A program made the translations under genes and the position numbers. Shown piece after piece: positions 6,504-12,302 of a stretch of 12,302 nucleotides of DNA. Numbering within the stretch: position 1 is the first letter of the stretch; the number at the start of each line of letters is the position of its first letter. A model generated the notes under the pieces. That model made no database searches and was not told where the DNA came from. It worked only from the letters and a program-made list of their open reading frames with translations. The stretch comes from DATEJJ01 sp039649115 (GTDB lineage Bacteria > Actinomycetota > Actinomycetes > Mycobacteriales > Micromonosporaceae), in assembly GCA_039649115.1 (NCBI GenBank), contig JBBWZQ010000060.1:1-12302 (forward strand). The letters are read 5' to 3'.

Positions 6504-7535
6504 GTGCAGGATCAGGGGACCGCGCTGTCGGTGGCGGGCGCGGCACAACCGACGGAGTGGGTGCCGATCGGTTCGCTGCGGGCCGGGGATTCGCCACGGC
6601 TGGATCGGGAGCGGGAGGACCACACGCGGCTGCTGGCCGAGTCGGCGGCGAAGCTGCCACCGATCCTGGTGCAGCGGCGCACGATGCGGGTGATCGACGG
6701 GATGCACCGGTTGCGGGCCGCCCAACTCCGCGGTGAGCAGAGCATCGAGGTCGAGTTCTTCGACGGCGACGACGACGACGCATTCATCCTGGCCGTACGA
6801 GGCAACATCACGCATGGACTTCCTTTGACGCTGGCAGACCGGAAGGCGGCCGCGGCGCGGATCCTTACCTCGCACGCGCGGTACTCCGACCGGTCGATCG
6901 CCGCGATCACGGGCTTGTCGGCCGAGACGGTGGCGGGGATCCGCCGGCGCGGCGAGGCGGGTACCCAAGGCCCGGGCGACGTCCGGGTCGGCCGGGACGG
7001 CCGGGTGCGGCCGCTGAGCGGCATCGAGGGGCGCACGCTGGCCAGCCGGGCCATCGCCGCGCAGCCGGAGGCGTCGCTGCGGGAGATCGCCCGGGTGGCC
7101 GGTCTGTCGCCGACGACCGTCCGTGACGTCCGTGAGCGGATGCTGCGGGGCGAGGATCCGGTACCGGAGGGCCGGCCGACCGGCCGGAAGCGCCGGGCCG
7201 CAGACCCCACGGAAGTGAAGCGTCCGCTCGGCGAGGACCGCCGAGCTAGGCCGGTCGACCGCGACGAGCGGTTCGTCGGCACCGATAAGACATCCTTGCT
7301 GGACAACCTGAGCCGGGACCCGTCGCTGCGGTTCAGCGAGTCGGGACGGAACGCGGTGCGGGCCCTGCTCGCCCGGTCCGGCGGCCCGCCACCTCGGGAA
7401 CTGACCGAAGCGCTCCCGCCGCACTGCATGTACACGGTGGCGGCGCTGGCCCGGATATGCGCGGACGAGTGGCGCGGCTTCGCCGACCAGATGGAGTACC
7501 GGGCGGCTATGCCCGAGACACGACCCGGAGCCTGA
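6504..7535 (+). CDS. StrR/ParB-N family pathway-specific transcriptional activator
   Basis: A 343-aa protein beginning at GTG 6504 behind GGGGGGA (6489-6495). Residues ~18-115 form a ParB-N/Srx-like domain with VPIGSLRAGDSPR and the box VIDGMHRLRAA (63-73). Two helix-turn-helix-like segments follow, at about 129-148 (SDRSIAAITGLSAETVAGIR) and 191-212 (SLREIARVAGLSPTTVRDVR). Length and layout match StrR, the activator of streptomycin genes, and its glycopeptide homologues. The family binds inverted repeats in promoters of its own cluster. The likely targets are the adjoining polyketide genes, although no classical StrR operator was recognised. Its 3' end overlaps a minus-strand scrap ending at 7507. 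Confidence 0.9.
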   Translation: MQDQGTALSVAGAAQPTEWVPIGSLRAGDSPRLDREREDHTRLLAESAAKLPPILVQRRTMRVIDGMHRLRAAQLRGEQSIEVEFFDGDDDDAFILAVRGNITHGLPLTLADRKAAAARILTSHARYSDRSIAAITGLSAETVAGIRRRGEAGTQGPGDVRVGRDGRVRPLSGIEGRTLASRAIAAQPEASLREIARVAGLSPTTVRDVRERMLRGEDPVPEGRPTGRKRRAADPTEVKRPLGEDRRARPVDRDERFVGTDKTSLLDNLSRDPSLRFSESGRNAVRALLARSGGPPPRELTEALPPHCMYTVAALARICADEWRGFADQMEYRAAMPETRPGA

Positions 7536-7640
7536 CCGCCCGCCGGTAGCGCGCCTCCAACTCGTCGAGTTCGGCGGTGGTCGGGGCGTCGATGACAGCG
7601 GTAGCCGTGCGGTCGCTGGAGTCGGTGCCGGATGGGCGAC
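7507..7640 (-). pseudogene. Unidentified minus-strand gene 3' scrap
   Basis: On the minus strand a frame ending at TAG 7509-7507 reads ATAVIDAPTTAELDELEARY and then RRAVRLRVVSRA, with about 89% G/C at third positions over 44 codons and a clear amphipathic helix pattern. The frame continues upstream of ~7640, but GC3 and protein character collapse there and no start is evident. It overlaps the last 29 bp of the StrR-type gene tail to tail. I do not recognise the family. Confidence 0.35.
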
Positions 7641-7662
7641 CGACCCGCCGCGACGAATCTCC

Positions 7663-7779
7663 GCCATCTGGCCGTACGCCTGGGGCGTCCTGCCGGTCAT
7701 CGCCGCGGAGACCGAGGATCAGCTTCTCGCGCTGGCCGCGACGCTGACGGCGGCATCGATCCGTATCCAGTCGGAGTAG
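7663..7779 (+). pseudogene. Unidentified plus-strand gene 3' scrap
   Basis: A plus-strand frame ending at TAG 7777-7779 reads AIWPYAWGVLPVIAAETEDQ followed by LLALAATLTAASIRIQSE, with ~90% G/C at third positions. There is no ATG or GTG start in the sequence-like part, and upstream of ~7660 the bias weakens. It looks like the last ~38 codons of a truncated protein. Family not recognised. Confidence 0.35.
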
Positions 7780-7833
7780 CGGGAAACGGCCCGGACGGGG
7801 TCGACCGCACTGACCCGTGGCGACCCAACCTGT

Positions 7834-7857
7834 GGAACGGGGAACGGGATGGAACGG
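7834..7857 (+). repeat. Three GGAACGG direct repeats upstream of the HxlR-type gene
   Basis: GGAACGG occurs at 7834-7840, 7841-7847 and 7851-7857, 41-64 bp before the regulator ATG at 7898. Clustered heptamers at this position could be an operator for autoregulation. They may equally be chance repeats in GC-rich DNA. Confidence 0.35.
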
Positions 7858-7897
7858 CTTCTAGTGCGATGGCACAACTACGTCGATGGAAGGTGAG

Positions 7898-8455
7898 ATG
7901 GGACGCTACCCCAAAATCCCGGCGCCAGCTCTGAACAGGATCAGCCCACCGTTGGCGGGCGTCCTCAATGTCGTCTCGGCCCGCTGGGGGCCGCTGGTGA
8001 TCATGGCGCTTTCGGATGGCCACATCCGCTTCAACGTCCTGCACCGGCATCTGGAAGGCGTGAGCCACAAGGTGCTCATCGAAACGCTGCGGATGCTCCA
8101 GCGCGAGGGAATCGTCTGCCGGGTGGCGATCGCCGAGCCAGTCCAGAATGTCGACGTTGCCGAGTACCGGCTGACCGACCTGGGCCGGGACCTGCTCGGC
8201 TGGATCGAAGCCATCCGGCGGTGGGCGGAGATGCGATCGGCCGTCCGGAACGAGGTGGGCGCGTCGTCAAGCGGCCGCGACCGCCGGCCCTTCGAGAACA
8301 CCGGCGGGCTGGAACATCCGCCGAGTGGTCCGCTACTCGGGAGATGTGGACGGGACTGCCGCAAAAATGTGGATGGGGAGCCCACGAGATGGCAGCAGTA
8401 CCCGACAGTATCGACGAAGCGAGGTACGCCGCGGACACCTTCAACGGCGCGATAG
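7898..8455 (+). CDS. HxlR-family winged-helix transcriptional regulator with unusual C-terminus
   Basis: From ATG 7898 (preceded by GGAAGGTGAG; ATG 7886 is an alternative four codons upstream) the protein has 185 residues. Residues ~15-110 match HxlR: LAGVLNVVSARWGPLVIMAL, the I-R-F-N-V-L-H-R-H-L segment, helix 55-73 (VSHKVLIETLRMLQREGIV), a wing and E-Y-R-L-T-D-L-G-R-D-L-L. The usual Cys before the first helix is absent. HxlR proteins are ~110-150 aa; the last ~65 residues here are low-complexity and overlap the start of the methyltransferase remnant by 67 bp. The original stop was probably lost by a frameshift. It may regulate the neighbouring methyltransferase or be a relic itself. Confidence 0.75.
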   Translation: MGRYPKIPAPALNRISPPLAGVLNVVSARWGPLVIMALSDGHIRFNVLHRHLEGVSHKVLIETLRMLQREGIVCRVAIAEPVQNVDVAEYRLTDLGRDLLGWIEAIRRWAEMRSAVRNEVGASSSGRDRRPFENTGGLEHPPSGPLLGRCGRDCRKNVDGEPTRWQQYPTVSTKRGTPRTPSTAR

Positions 8456-8789
8456 CCGCTGCTGCCCTGAGCGCCACCTGGGACGTCGGTGTGTTCGACG
8501 CACTGGCCGGCCGGTGCACCGGTGGCCGTCGCGGACCTCGCGGCGTCGCGGGGCGCCATCCACCGACGCTGCACAGCCTCCTCTTGGCCTGTCGAGCCGG
8601 CGGATCGTCACGCTCGACGCCGAACGGCACACGGTGTGGGCCGGGCCCGCCTTCGACGAGGCGTGCCGCGCCCCCCGCTCCGCGTTCGGAGTAAGCGCCA
8701 TCATGCTGGGGGCGTCCGTGTACTTGAGCCACTCGCGCTACCCGCGACTGGGTGGGCGGCGCGGTTGGCCGACCATATCCTCCAGGTGA
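8389..8789 (+). pseudogene. Frameshifted, truncated SAM-dependent O-methyltransferase remnant
   Basis: ATG 8389 opens a typical N-terminal dimerisation domain (residues include EARYAADTFNGAIAAAAL and WDVGVFDALAG). Family-like sequence then hops between frames: PVAVADLAASRGA in frame 2 (from 8519), PPTLHSLLLA in frame 1 (from 8560), then SSRRIVTLDAERHTV and AGPAFDEACRA in frame 3 (from ~8589). After ~8670 resemblance is lost, and no Rossmann SAM-binding motif follows before the convergent glycosyltransferase. Three frame changes plus truncation make it a pseudogene unless the assembly is faulty. An intact version would methylate a hydroxyl, for example on a sugar or a polyketide. Confidence 0.7.
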
Positions 8790-10003
8790 GCACAGGCCCG
8801 CGTCGCCGCCGTCGTGGTGTCCATTGTGGAAGCCAGGGCGACGGCCCGCTGGCGGTATGCCGGCTCGGCCAACACCCGGGCGATGAGGGCCGCGACCGCG
8901 TCGACCTGCCATCGCGCGGCGGGCAGCCACTCGGCCAGCCCGAGCACGCGCAACCGGCGCGCGTTGTCCGGACGGTCCGCGCCGTGCGCGAGCACCACCT
9001 GCGGCGTGCCGGACGCGATGGCCCGGGCGCTGGTGAGGATGCCACCGTGGTGCACGACCGCGGCGATGCGTGGCATCAGGGTGGCGAATGGCAGTGCCGG
9101 GTACCACCGCACCTGGTGCGGCAGGTCGGCGGGCAACAGGTCGCGGTGGGGGCAGGTCACCACGACCGTACGCCCGGCCCGCACCGCCGCTTCCACGGCC
9201 ATGGCGTACCAGTCGTCGTGGAGGAGCTGGCTGGATCCGCCGCTGACCAGGACAGGCCGGCGTTCGGCCGGCGTGTTGTCGTCGACCAGCGCCGCGAGCT
9301 CCGCCGGGAGCTGTCCCGTTTCTGCGGGATCGTGTGGCAGGAAGCCGGCCAGCGCCACCGCCGGCCCGGTCTGCGCCGCCGCGGACGGGATCAGCGGCTG
9401 GCCGGCCTGGTCGAACCACTCCGGCCAGAGGCCGAGGACCAGGTCCGCCGACCGCAGCCAGGCCGACCAGTCGGTTATCGCCGGTAGGCCCACCGTGGCG
9501 CGCATCGCGTTCATCGGTTGCGCGAGCGCCTTCGGATACAGCCACTCCGTCATCGGCAGGCCGAGGTGCTGGGTGGGTGTGACGCAGACCCAGGCAGTGG
9601 GAACGCCGAGCGCCTCGCGGACCAAAAGCACCGAAAACCGGGAGGTGTGCCGCCCGACCAGCACAACGTCGCCGGCCGGGCGCGTCCGCACCAGATCGGC
9701 CAGCGCGTGGAACTCCTCGCGGGTCTGCTCGAAGACACGGTTTCGCGCGTAGAAATCGGCGACGCGGTCGACGTCACCGAGGACGTTGAGCAGTAGGTGC
9801 CGACGGTCGGCGAGCTCCCGGGCGTAGTCATCCTCGGTGTCGGTGGGCACGAACCGAAGCCCGGCCTGGGCGGCCGTCCGGGCGTAGGCTGCGTGGCTGT
9901 ACAGGACGGCGTCGTGCCCGCGCGCGGCCAGCGCCTGTCCGAGCTGGACGAACGGCAATACGTCCCCGTGGGTGCCGTCGGTGCACAGGGCGAAGGTCAC
10001 CAT
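8738..10003 (-). CDS. GT-B glycosyltransferase (GT1, macrolide/glycopeptide type)
   Basis: A 421-aa protein, the usual length for natural-product glycosyltransferases, starting at ATG 10003. The N-terminal acceptor domain opens FALCTDGTHGDVLPFVQLGQ, with the conserved GTHGDVLPF motif. The C-terminal donor domain has HHGGILTSARAIASGTPQVV at 318-337 followed by G-A-D-R-P-D-N-A-R-R-L, the nucleotide-sugar binding motif. HGG is followed by ILTSARA rather than the frequent AGTxxxA form. It would transfer a (deoxy)sugar from an NDP-sugar to an aglycone in the cytosol. It starts 8 bp after the FkbH-ACP stop, so it is the second gene of that leftward operon. No deoxysugar genes are in view, so the donor is unknown. 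Confidence 0.9.
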   Translation of the reverse strand: MVTFALCTDGTHGDVLPFVQLGQALAARGHDAVLYSHAAYARTAAQAGLRFVPTDTEDDYARELADRRHLLLNVLGDVDRVADFYARNRVFEQTREEFHALADLVRTRPAGDVVLVGRHTSRFSVLLVREALGVPTAWVCVTPTQHLGLPMTEWLYPKALAQPMNAMRATVGLPAITDWSAWLRSADLVLGLWPEWFDQAGQPLIPSAAAQTGPAVALAGFLPHDPAETGQLPAELAALVDDNTPAERRPVLVSGGSSQLLHDDWYAMAVEAAVRAGRTVVVTCPHRDLLPADLPHQVRWYPALPFATLMPRIAAVVHHGGILTSARAIASGTPQVVLAHGADRPDNARRLRVLGLAEWLPAARWQVDAVAALIARVLAEPAYRQRAVALASTMDTTTAATRACAHLEDMVGQPRRPPSRG

Positions 10004-10011
10004 CGCGTCGG

Positions 10012-12084
10012 CTACGCCCGGCCCTCGACCGGCATACGCCCCTCGTCGTCGGAGAGCTGCTCAAGTTCGGCCAGCATGCCGGCCAGCTTCTCGTCGTCCG
10101 GTTGCGCCGAACGCTGGTCGTGGATGGCCTGCGCCATCGTGGCGACGGTGAATGCGTCGGTGAACAGCACCTCGACCGGCAGTTCGACCCCGAACGCGTC
10201 GCGAACCCGGGTCACGAACTGAAGCGCCATCAGCGAGTCACCGCCGAGCTCGTAGAAGTCGTCGTGGACGGACAGCGGCGGGAACGTCAGCAACTCCGCC
10301 CACATCTGCGCCACGACGCGTTCCACCGGGTCCACCGTGTCCACCGTGGACGATGTGGATGCCGGGCGGCGCCGGTCGACCGCGGCGGCGATCTGGGCCG
10401 CCGTGACGAATTCGGTGGCGATGCGGTGCACGAGGTTGACGGGCATTGTCGTTGCGCGCTCGGCCACCGGCTCGGCGGACTCGTCCAGTGTGGACGGCGG
10501 TTCCGGGGCGCCCGGCTGGTGCGCGACCGCCTCGGCGTCGGGCGTGGTGATTCGGTATCCTTCGTCCGGCTCGAACTCGACGGGCAACGAGTCCAGGAAG
10601 TCCCGCGCCGCCTGGTTGCGGGCAGTGGGGACGAACCGCAACAGGATGCGGCTCAGACCTTGCTCGCGTGCCAGCCGTCCGAGCTGGCGCAGCACCGCGT
10701 GCTCCACCCCACGCCCGAGCACCCGGCAGCTCAGCAGCAAGGCGTCGACCTCAAGCGTGTCGCCGGCCGCCCCGGTGGCCGCGAGCCCGACAAGACCGTA
10801 GTCGCCGAAGCGGTCGCGCGCGTGGACAACGTGAGCCTGACCGTTCGGCGTGGCGGCCAACTCGGCCTCGTGGTACCGCCGGGTGGTCAGGTTGAACTGG
10901 TTGACGCGCCGGGACAGCTGTGCGGCTCGGGCGAGGTCGGACGCCGCTAGCGGGCTCACCTGCACCCGTAGTTCGAGCGTGGCAAAGAACTCGGCCAGCG
11001 AGGCGGCGGCACCGCGCGCCCGGACGCGTTCGGTGTCCTGGCGGTACCGCTCGGCCCGGTCCCTGTCGTCTTCGGTCACCGACAGCTGGTCCAGGGGCCA
11101 GCACCGCCGCAGGTACGGCACGACGTCCGCGGCGGAGCTGGGCAGGGTGGGTGTGAACACGGCCGGGTACGCCGCGCTCACCTCGGCCCGTTCGACCGGG
11201 TTGTCATCGAGAAAGACCACACTGTCGATGCCCACGTTCAGCTCGTGCACGAGGGCGGCGAGGTTGTCGGATTTGGGCAGCCAGTTGATCCGGTGCCCGG
11301 AGAGGTGTCCCTCACGCAGGACCATGTCTGGATGGGTGGCCAGGACCTGGCGTATGTCCTCCTCCAGGTTGCGGCTCACGATGCAAATCAACCGTCCGCT
11401 CGCCCGCTGCTCCAGCAGATACTCCTGAAACTGGCGATGAGCCGGGGTGACCCGGACGCCGAGCGGTCCGTCCTCGGCGACCACACCGTCCCAAAGCGTG
11501 TGATCCGCGTCCACGGCGATGAGCTTCGGCCGCGGCACCCGCCAGGCCTCGGCGGCCCGGACCATGACCGTGGCCAACGCCGCGAGCATCTCTCGGGAGT
11601 ACGGTTGGTGCGCGGCGCGGTTGGCGTAGGCGTCATAGCGGTTCTCGACCGGATACCAGGCCAGCACCTGATCCGCACGGATTACGCGCACCCTGGCGTC
11701 CCGGGCGAGGCCGTCGACAAGCCGGTGTTCGGTGGCTTGGACCAGCCCTGCGGTGTCGGCCTCGGCGGGGCAGGAGACCACGAGGTGCGGAACAGCAGAC
11801 CGGTCCGCGCACGTCTGGACCGCCCGCACCAGATCGTCGACCGCGTCCAGTGCCCTGTCTCCCGCACCAGCTACCCAAGCGGCGCGGTCGATCAGCACCA
11901 CGTTGCAGCCGTCCCGATTGCTGGCGAGTAAACCGCGCTCGTCCAGCAGCGATTGAAAGATCTGATCATGCGGTGCGAAGGCCACACTGGACGGCGAACC
12001 AATCTCACCTTGCCAGAAGTCCACATTGTCCGCCATTGCCTGAGCGGTGAAGTTCGCCGCAATTACCATTCGCGAAACAGCCAC
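10012..12084 (-). CDS. FkbH-like HAD protein fused to an acyl carrier protein (glyceryl-ACP forming)
   Basis: A 690-aa protein from GTG 12084. The frame is open to ATG 12105, but the Shine-Dalgarno GGGGAGG (12097-12091) lies inside that extension, 6 bp before the GTG, so GTG is preferred. Numbered from there: an N-terminal SGNH-like part opening VIAANFTAQ; the HAD loop DADHTLWDG at 192-200 (usually DLDNTLWGG in FkbH); a FkbH C-terminal block with RRVNQFNLTTRRY, DRFGDYGLVGL and SCRVLGRGVEHAVL; a variable linker; and a carrier domain with DDFYELGGDSLMALQ, Ser617 being the phosphopantetheine site. FkbH enzymes dephosphorylate 1,3-bisphosphoglycerate and load glycerate on the carrier. The product feeds methoxymalonyl- or hydroxymalonyl-ACP, or tetronate rings. 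Carrier fusion removes the need for a separate ACP. Codon 11931-11929 is TTA. Confidence 0.9.
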   Translation of the reverse strand: MAVSRMVIAANFTAQAMADNVDFWQGEIGSPSSVAFAPHDQIFQSLLDERGLLASNRDGCNVVLIDRAAWVAGAGDRALDAVDDLVRAVQTCADRSAVPHLVVSCPAEADTAGLVQATEHRLVDGLARDARVRVIRADQVLAWYPVENRYDAYANRAAHQPYSREMLAALATVMVRAAEAWRVPRPKLIAVDADHTLWDGVVAEDGPLGVRVTPAHRQFQEYLLEQRASGRLICIVSRNLEEDIRQVLATHPDMVLREGHLSGHRINWLPKSDNLAALVHELNVGIDSVVFLDDNPVERAEVSAAYPAVFTPTLPSSAADVVPYLRRCWPLDQLSVTEDDRDRAERYRQDTERVRARGAAASLAEFFATLELRVQVSPLAASDLARAAQLSRRVNQFNLTTRRYHEAELAATPNGQAHVVHARDRFGDYGLVGLAATGAAGDTLEVDALLLSCRVLGRGVEHAVLRQLGRLAREQGLSRILLRFVPTARNQAARDFLDSLPVEFEPDEGYRITTPDAEAVAHQPGAPEPPSTLDESAEPVAERATTMPVNLVHRIATEFVTAAQIAAAVDRRRPASTSSTVDTVDPVERVVAQMWAELLTFPPLSVHDDFYELGGDSLMALQFVTRVRDAFGVELPVEVLFTDAFTVATMAQAIHDQRSAQPDDEKLAGMLAELEQLSDDEGRMPVEGRA

Positions 12085-12090
12085 AACGGC

Positions 12091-12097
12091 CCTCCCC
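12091..12097 (-). promoter_or_regulatory. Ribosome binding site setting the FkbH-ACP start
   Basis: GGGGAGG on the minus strand, six bases before GTG 12084. The upstream ATG at 12105 has no comparable site. Confidence 0.65.
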
Positions 12098-12119
12098 AGG
12101 AGCATGTCGGATCGACCTG

Positions 12120-12125
12120 AGTGTA
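12120..12125 (-). promoter_or_regulatory. Possible -10 element of the FkbH-ACP operon
   Basis: TACACT on the minus strand, 35 bp upstream of the GTG start. No matching -35 is visible at 16-19 bp spacing, so it may depend on an activator. Confidence 0.3.
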
Positions 12126-12167
12126 GTGGTGGCGCTCGTGATGTGCCGCTAACGTCAGGCCGACATC

Positions 12168-12236
12168 GGTTATGCCGACGTGGCGCTGGAAGTCGTTGCT
12201 GGGGACGGTTTCCAGGTTGGCGACGTCGGCAGAACC
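12168..12236. repeat. 14-nt inverted repeat in the divergent promoter region
   Basis: GGTTATGCCGACGT (12168-12181) and ACGTCGGCAGAACC (12223-12236) are inverted copies matching at 13 of 14 positions, separated by 41 bp. A partial third copy of the core, GCCGACATCGG, lies at 12159-12169. The right arm falls between the -35 and -10 of the possible rightward promoter. This is the layout expected for a regulator acting on both divergent genes. Confidence 0.5.
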
Positions 12237-12246
12237 GCGGTAGCGT
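12217..12246 (+). promoter_or_regulatory. Possible promoter of the rightward gene at 12279
   Basis: TTGGCG (12217-12222) and TAGCGT (12241-12246) are 18 bp apart and end 32 bp before ATG 12279. Both are partial matches to the sigma-70-like consensus. Confidence 0.35.
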
Positions 12247-12278
12247 GACGCTGTTCTTTCCGGACTCGGAGAGGACAG

Positions 12279-12302
12279 ATGACCATGGATGCTCTGTACG
12301 GG
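12279..12302 (+). CDS. Start of a divergent gene (8 codons, runs off right edge)
   Basis: ATG 12279 follows GGAGAGGA (12268-12275) by three bases; codons read MTMDALYG to the edge. A second in-frame ATG lies at 12285. It is divergent from the FkbH-ACP operon with a 194-bp gap and shares its control region. Too short to identify. Confidence 0.55.

Noticed and set aside
6483..7700. 405-aa minus frame opposite the StrR-type gene
   Set aside because: Shadow of the plus-strand regulator; a different minus frame carries the better-supported scrap at 7507-7640.
7632..7934. 100-aa plus frame running into the HxlR gene
   Set aside because: Low-complexity and in the wrong frame relative to the high-GC3 scrap ending at 7779.
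8076..9545. Long minus-strand frame overlapping the glycosyltransferase
   Set aside because: Frame-shifted shadow of the real glycosyltransferase, Arg/Gly/Pro-rich without motifs.
1..12302. tRNA, rRNA, CRISPR arrays, transposases or IS terminal repeats
   Set aside because: None seen; no repeat-spacer pattern, no tRNA-like cloverleaf and no transposase motif noticed on either strand by eye.

Overview
The window is high-GC DNA with strongly GC-biased third codon positions, Shine-Dalgarno sequences of the GGAGG type, a StrR-type pathway regulator and rare in-frame TTA leucine codons. It looks like specialised-metabolite DNA from a Streptomyces-like actinomycete. Genus cannot be fixed from the sequence.

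Left module (about 1-5900): two divergent operons separate from a ~700 bp intergenic region. Leftward runs a 41-aa orphan small ORF (1635-1510), an AurF-type diiron N-oxygenase (1513-554) and the start of an MFS exporter (569 to beyond the edge), joined by overlapping stop/start signals. Rightward runs a 22-aa peptide gene with a very strong ribosome binding site (2337-2405), a strong hairpin (2419-2451), a glutamine-dependent asparagine-synthetase homologue with a C-terminal PqqD-like extension (2510-4687), a nucleotidyltransferase (4690-5460) and a stand-alone PqqD-like protein (5462-5770). The peptide has the lasso-leader spacing Y-x2-P-x5-G but only nine residues after the Gly and no Asp or Glu, so it cannot close a normal lasso ring. 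No lasso B2 protease is present. My main proposal is that this is a RiPP or peptide-scaffold pathway in which an AsnB-like enzyme acts at the peptide C-terminus, with an N-oxygenase and exporter transcribed divergently.

Middle (about 5900-8790): a decayed zone. It holds the C-terminal scrap of a glycosyltransferase (minus), an intact StrR/ParB-type activator (6504-7535), two opposed unidentified coding scraps (7507-7779), an HxlR-type repressor with an aberrant C-terminus (7898-8455) and a frameshifted, truncated methyltransferase (8389-8789). It reads as a boundary or recombination zone between two clusters.

Right module (8738-12302): a leftward operon of an FkbH-like HAD protein fused to an acyl carrier protein (12084-10012) and a GT-B glycosyltransferase (10003-8738), with a divergent gene beginning at 12279. 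FkbH-ACP proteins form glyceryl-ACP, which is turned into methoxymalonyl/hydroxymalonyl-ACP units or tetronate carbons, so a glycosylated polyketide cluster probably continues to the right. A 14-nt inverted repeat in the 12168-12236 interval lies between the two divergent starts. TTA codons in the MFS gene, the AsnB-like gene and the FkbH gene suggest bldA-dependent translation of both modules.
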